The notes under the pieces are model-generated. The model saw nothing but the letters and a program-made list of their open reading frames with translations. It was not told the origin of the DNA and did not search any database. A stretch of DNA of 8,426 nucleotides from Ferruginibacter sp. (GTDB taxonomy: Bacteria; Bacteroidota; Bacteroidia; Chitinophagales; Chitinophagaceae): assembly GCA_025362765.1 (NCBI GenBank), contig JANYFI010000543.1, positions 1-8,426 on the forward strand. Reading direction: 5' to 3'. This document shows positions 4,833-8,426 of the stretch, piece after piece. Position 1 is the stretch's first letter; each line of letters begins with the position of its first letter. Made by a program: the position numbers and the translations under genes.

Positions 4833-7800
4833 ATGGATATAGAATTGAAGCTTACTGAATTCATAAAAGAGCATGATAAAAAAACATTAAAAAAGGGCGC
4901 CGACCTATTTTTGAGTCAACATCAGTCAATTGAATTACTCAAAAGAGAAGGCGATGATTTTATACTAAGCATACCAAGCCAAAGTACTTCGGATTTTTAT
5001 ACGGTGGAGCTTGGCACTGGTGAAGATATGATAATGGAGGAGTGCGATTGTATTGCTTTTGAAAACTATTATGAGTGTAAACATTGTATTGCAGCCGCAT
5101 TGTATTTATTATATACAGATTGTAGTTTTTCTATATTGCAAATACACCAACTGCTAAAAATAACAAAGCCACGGGAGGAAGAAATTTTTATTCAGCAAAT
5201 AATCAATGCACAAAAAAATAATGCGCCTGCAAAAGTAATTGCCTTGCCTGTGAGCAATAACAGCACCAGCGAATGGAAGTCATTTGTTGAAACAGGCGCC
5301 ATCAACGAATATTCCGTTCAAAAATATTCAGGCAATTATTATACAACACAGGCGGATGTACAAAAAGTAACCCTGCTAAATTTCGATCAACCATCCCTGC
5401 ATTGGAAATTTCAATTTCGGGTAAATAAAAATGATGAATACTATCCCGAAATAAAATTCGATGCCGAAAAAACCTACTTGTATAAATGCACTTGTAATAA
5501 CAAGGGGCGCTATCCCATGTGCAAGCATGTGCGTACTGTTTTTGATAAACTGACATGGCAAAATGGGCCGGGCTATTTTTTTACATTTAAAGAGTGGTCA
5601 AAACAAAAAAATGAATTGCTGAAACCTTACGGTCTTACGTTGAATGACGAAGAATCCAAATTGTTTGAATTTTATTTTGACTATTATAATAATATTCACA
5701 TAAAAATACCGCAAGGTTTTTATAAAGCGGATGACATTGAAGGGTTACGAAAATTATCGGCCTCGCTACGTGCAAAAAATAATAACACCGGCCATTTACT
5801 GCGGCCGCTTCCTTTACCCAACACTATTATTGATTTTGAAATTGGCTTTGTGCTAAATCTAAAAAGTAAACGGCTGGGTCTTGGGTTTGAGGTAGAACTT
5901 GCTAAAGTATATGATAAGGGTGCAAAACAGGATATCAAAAAACTATCCGTTAATACAGCCGTAAACCTGCCACTATTGCGCCAATTCAACGATGAGCAAT
6001 ATGAAATGGCATTGGAGTTATCCGATCAAAAACTGCTGGCGTTTCTGCAAACAAAAGGCCATGGGTATGTGGGCAGTTATAGCAATCCTTTTAGTCAAAT
6101 GAGTGATGCCGCGGCCAGCGATTTAAAAACACACTACGTTGATGGCATCATAAAATTGTGGCCACACATTGTATCTGCCAACAAAACTTTTTTACTGGAA
6201 GAAGGCAATTACAGCATAAAGAACTGCAAGCGTGTTGAAGTGAGCGAAAGTAAAGTGATACTTTCCTTTGAAATAGTAGCGGATGAAAAATTTATCACCA
6301 TCTGGCTTATTCCTGCATTTGATGGCAAGCCTTTTACCACTAAAAATGACAAGGTCGTTTCATTCTTTAATTTCTTTTTTAAGCTAAATGAAGTTGTTCA
6401 TATTTTAAAAAATGCTGAAGACATTCGGGTGCTGGAACAGTTTGCAAATGGATTTATAAAAATACCGGCGAGCCAGAAATTGCAAGCTATTAAAAGCATC
6501 ATTTCGCCGTTGCAGGAGAGATATGAAGTACGCCTGCCACCAAAATTTGAAATTGAAACGGTAGAAGCAACTATGCAGCCGCAGGTGTTGTTAAAGGAAT
6601 TTAATGAACAGTTTTTAATGCTTCAGCCGCAGTTTTTGTATGATAATACACTTGTTGATTATGATACCACAGGCGATGATATTGTGCTGCAAAACGAAGA
6701 CGGTAGTTTGCAAATAATAAAAAGGGATACGGCCAGAGAAAAACAGTTTTATGAAACGCTAAGGCCATTGCACGATTCTTTTAATAAACAACATCAAAAC
6801 GATTTCTTTTTTGTACACTTTAAAGAAGTAATGAAGGGTAACTGGTTTTTAAACACCGTTCGGTACATGCAGGAAAATAGCTTTGTTGTAAAGGGAATGG
6901 AAAACCTGAAACGTTTTCGGTACAATACCAACAAACCCACATGGGAGATGAAAACCGGCAGTGGTATTGATTGGTTTGACCTTAAAATAAAAGTACATTT
7001 TGGTGATGAAGAAGTGCCTTTTAAAGATATTAGAAAGGCCATCATTAGTAACCAGAACATCGTGGTATTGGGCGATGGCACTTTTGGCGTACTGCCCGAT
7101 GAATGGCTGCAGCAATACAGTATGATGTTTAAAATGGGCGAAGCGCAAAAAGATGGAACCATCCGTTTGAGCAAGCTGCACTTCACGTTGATAGACCAGT
7201 TGCATGAACAAATTGACGATGAAGCTATTTTTAAAGAAATAGAAATTAAAAAACAAAAGCTTAAAAATATTGAAAATATACAACTGATAAAGCACAGTAA
7301 AAATATCAAAGCCAAACTTCGTCCTTATCAACTCAGCGGTTTTCAATGGATGCAAACGCTGGATGAACTCGGCTGGGGCGGTTGCCTTGCAGATGATATG
7401 GGGCTGGGTAAAACATTGCAGGCGATAACTTTTCTGCAGTTTTTAAAAGAAAAATACAAAGGGAGCACCCACCTGGTAATCTGTCCCACATCTTTAATAT
7501 ACAACTGGGAAAACGAATTGAAGAAATTTGCTCCTAAATTAAAATACCACATTTACTATGGCACCAGCCGTGAGTTTACGGATGAACATTTTGAAGATTA
7601 TGATATTGTAATCACCAGCTATGGTTTGGTAAGAAATGATATGGAACAGATGCTTAAATTCAATTGGCATTACATCATCCTGGATGAAAGCCAGGCCATC
7701 AAAAACCCCGAAGCTCAGGTTACAAAAGCCGTGCAATTGCTCAAAGCAAAAAACCGGCTGGTGCTAAGTGGTACTCCGGTACAAAACAATACGTTTGATC

Positions 7801-8426
7801 TGTATGCGCAATTCAACTTTATCAACCCCGGCATCTTGGGCAGTAAGGATTTTTATAAAACAGAATTTGCAAATCCTATCGATAAAAATAATGATGCTGA
7901 AAAAAGCAAAGCGCTGCGGCAATTAATTTATCCGTTTCTTTTGCGGCGTACAAAAGAACAGGTTGCTAAAGATTTGCCTGATAAAACAGAAACAATTTTG
8001 TGGTGTGAAATGAGTAAAGAACAACGCGGCGTTTACGATGATTACAAAAATTATTATCATAAAATGCTGATGAAGAAAATAGCGGAAGAGGGCATGGCGA
8101 AAGCTGGTATGTTTGTGCTGGAGGGATTGCTGCGCCTGCGGCAAATATGCGACAGCCCGCAGTTGGTAAAAGACGAAGAGGTAACTACTAAAAAAAGTAT
8201 TAAGATAGATGAACTGGTAAGAGAGCTGGAAGAAAATACGGGCAGTCATAAATTATTGGTGTTTAGCCAGTTTACGGAAATGCTGTCTTTAATAAAAGAT
8301 GAATTGAATCAAAAGAAGATTGTATTTAGCTATTTAGATGGCAGTACTCCCGCAGCAAAACGGCAGGAGGCGGTAGACAAATTTCAGCAGGATGAAAGCA
8401 TAAAAGTATTTTTAATAAGCCTTAAA
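4833..8426 (+). CDS. SNF2-family ATPase with two SWIM zinc fingers, 3' end beyond window
   Basis: An unbroken frame of 1198 codons runs from ATG 4833 to the last base. SWIM motifs CxCx8CxH occur twice: Cys71, Cys73, Cys82, His84, and Cys219, Cys221, Cys230, His232. A long middle region (about 250-820) without known motifs is probably the bacterial SNF2-associated region. The ATPase core starts at LRPYQLSGFQWM (829-840), followed by Walker A ADDMGLGKT (853-861, Lys860), LVICPTSLIYNW, the Walker B/DExx box LDESQAIKNP (Asp951-Gln954) and SGTP (979-982). The second RecA lobe begins at LLVFSQFTE (Phe1144) and DGSTP (1169-1173). Motif V is cut at LISLK, and motif VI, usually within the next 100 residues, lies outside. 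Such proteins use ATP to move along double-stranded DNA; SWIM fingers bind nucleic acid or protein. The cellular role is unknown. An ATG at 4816 is out of frame and stops after eight codons, so 4833 is the start. Confidence 0.93.
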   Translation, partial: MDIELKLTEFIKEHDKKTLKKGADLFLSQHQSIELLKREGDDFILSIPSQSTSDFYTVELGTGEDMIMEECDCIAFENYYECKHCIAAALYLLYTDCSFSILQIHQLLKITKPREEEIFIQQIINAQKNNAPAKVIALPVSNNSTSEWKSFVETGAINEYSVQKYSGNYYTTQADVQKVTLLNFDQPSLHWKFQFRVNKNDEYYPEIKFDAEKTYLYKCTCNNKGRYPMCKHVRTVFDKLTWQNGPGYFFTFKEWSKQKNELLKPYGLTLNDEESKLFEFYFDYYNNIHIKIPQGFYKADDIEGLRKLSASLRAKNNNTGHLLRPLPLPNTIIDFEIGFVLNLKSKRLGLGFEVELAKVYDKGAKQDIKKLSVNTAVNLPLLRQFNDEQYEMALELSDQKLLAFLQTKGHGYVGSYSNPFSQMSDAAASDLKTHYVDGIIKLWPHIVSANKTFLLEEGNYSIKNCKRVEVSESKVILSFEIVADEKFITIWLIPAFDGKPFTTKNDKVVSFFNFFFKLNEVVHILKNAEDIRVLEQFANGFIKIPASQKLQAIKSIISPLQERYEVRLPPKFEIETVEATMQPQVLLKEFNEQFLMLQPQFLYDNTLVDYDTTGDDIVLQNEDGSLQIIKRDTAREKQFYETLRPLHDSFNKQHQNDFFFVHFKEVMKGNWFLNTVRYMQENSFVVKGMENLKRFRYNTNKPTWEMKTGSGIDWFDLKIKVHFGDEEVPFKDIRKAIISNQNIVVLGDGTFGVLPDEWLQQYSMMFKMGEAQKDGTIRLSKLHFTLIDQLHEQIDDEAIFKEIEIKKQKLKNIENIQLIKHSKNIKAKLRPYQLSGFQWMQTLDELGWGGCLADDMGLGKTLQAITFLQFLKEKYKGSTHLVICPTSLIYNWENELKKFAPKLKYHIYYGTSREFTDEHFEDYDIVITSYGLVRNDMEQMLKFNWHYIILDESQAIKNPEAQVTKAVQLLKAKNRLVLSGTPVQNNTFDLYAQFNFINPGILGSKDFYKTEFANPIDKNNDAEKSKALRQLIYPFLLRRTKEQVAKDLPDKTETILWCEMSKEQRGVYDDYKNYYHKMLMKKIAEEGMAKAGMFVLEGLLRLRQICDSPQLVKDEEVTTKKSIKIDELVRELEENTGSHKLLVFSQFTEMLSLIKDELNQKKIVFSYLDGSTPAAKRQEAVDKFQQDESIKVFLISLK

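Noticed and set aside
4816..4842. Alternative start ATG at 4816 for the SNF2 gene
   Set aside because: It is in another frame and meets TAG after eight codons.
6794..7355. Long minus-strand open frames under the SNF2 gene
   Set aside because: They are antisense to the conserved SNF2 frame, are rich in Phe, Ile and Leu as expected for the complement of A-rich coding DNA, and show no family motifs.
4833..8426. SNF2 gene as part of a DISARM-like or other known anti-phage system
   Set aside because: No methyltransferase, nuclease or other partner gene is visible in the window, and the neighbours upstream are degraded and unrelated.

Overview
The window looks like chromosomal DNA from a member of the Bacteroidota, most likely near the Chitinophagaceae. 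This rests on AT-rich intergenic DNA, TAnnTTTG-type promoter boxes in place of E. coli -10/-35 boxes, little use of Shine-Dalgarno sites, and protein sequences that read like that group. It is an inference from the sequence alone. No rRNA, tRNA or CRISPR array was seen.

Left part (1-1522). The minus strand carries the first 16 codons of what looks like a REP-associated (IS200/Y1-like) transposase, cut by the left edge. Next comes a compact block of 19-bp tandem repeats and short hairpins (92-183). Then comes a UmuD-like S24 peptidase gene (minus) whose stop codon lies inside the last hairpin. A divergent promoter region with a strong palindrome (633-658) separates umuD from a plus-strand 2H phosphoesterase (2'-5' RNA ligase-like) gene. 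A palindromic repeat region follows that gene.

Middle part (1523-4729). A PA0069-type radical SAM gene has a palindromic repeat built in frame into a long N-terminal extension. Two tandem paralogous genes of unknown function follow. Then comes gene debris: an internal fragment of what looks like a three-Cys-motif partner (TcmP) gene, meeting head-on a 3'-truncated minus-strand gene, followed by a conserved hypothetical gene broken by two frameshifts and an internal deletion.

Right part (4833-8426). One long open frame of 1198 codons runs off the right edge. It encodes a SNF2-family ATPase with two SWIM-type zinc fingers near its N-terminus.

How the genes may work together: UmuD, the 2H phosphoesterase, the radical SAM protein of the spore-photoproduct-lyase-like class and the SNF2 ATPase all fit nucleic-acid repair or processing, but only umuD points to the SOS response by family knowledge. 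The stretch 3533-4729 reads as a decaying accessory segment. I do not see a complete new multi-gene system. The most unusual items are the UmuD homologue with arginine in place of the catalytic lysine, the repeat block joining umuD to the transposase, and the repeat turned into coding sequence in the radical SAM gene.
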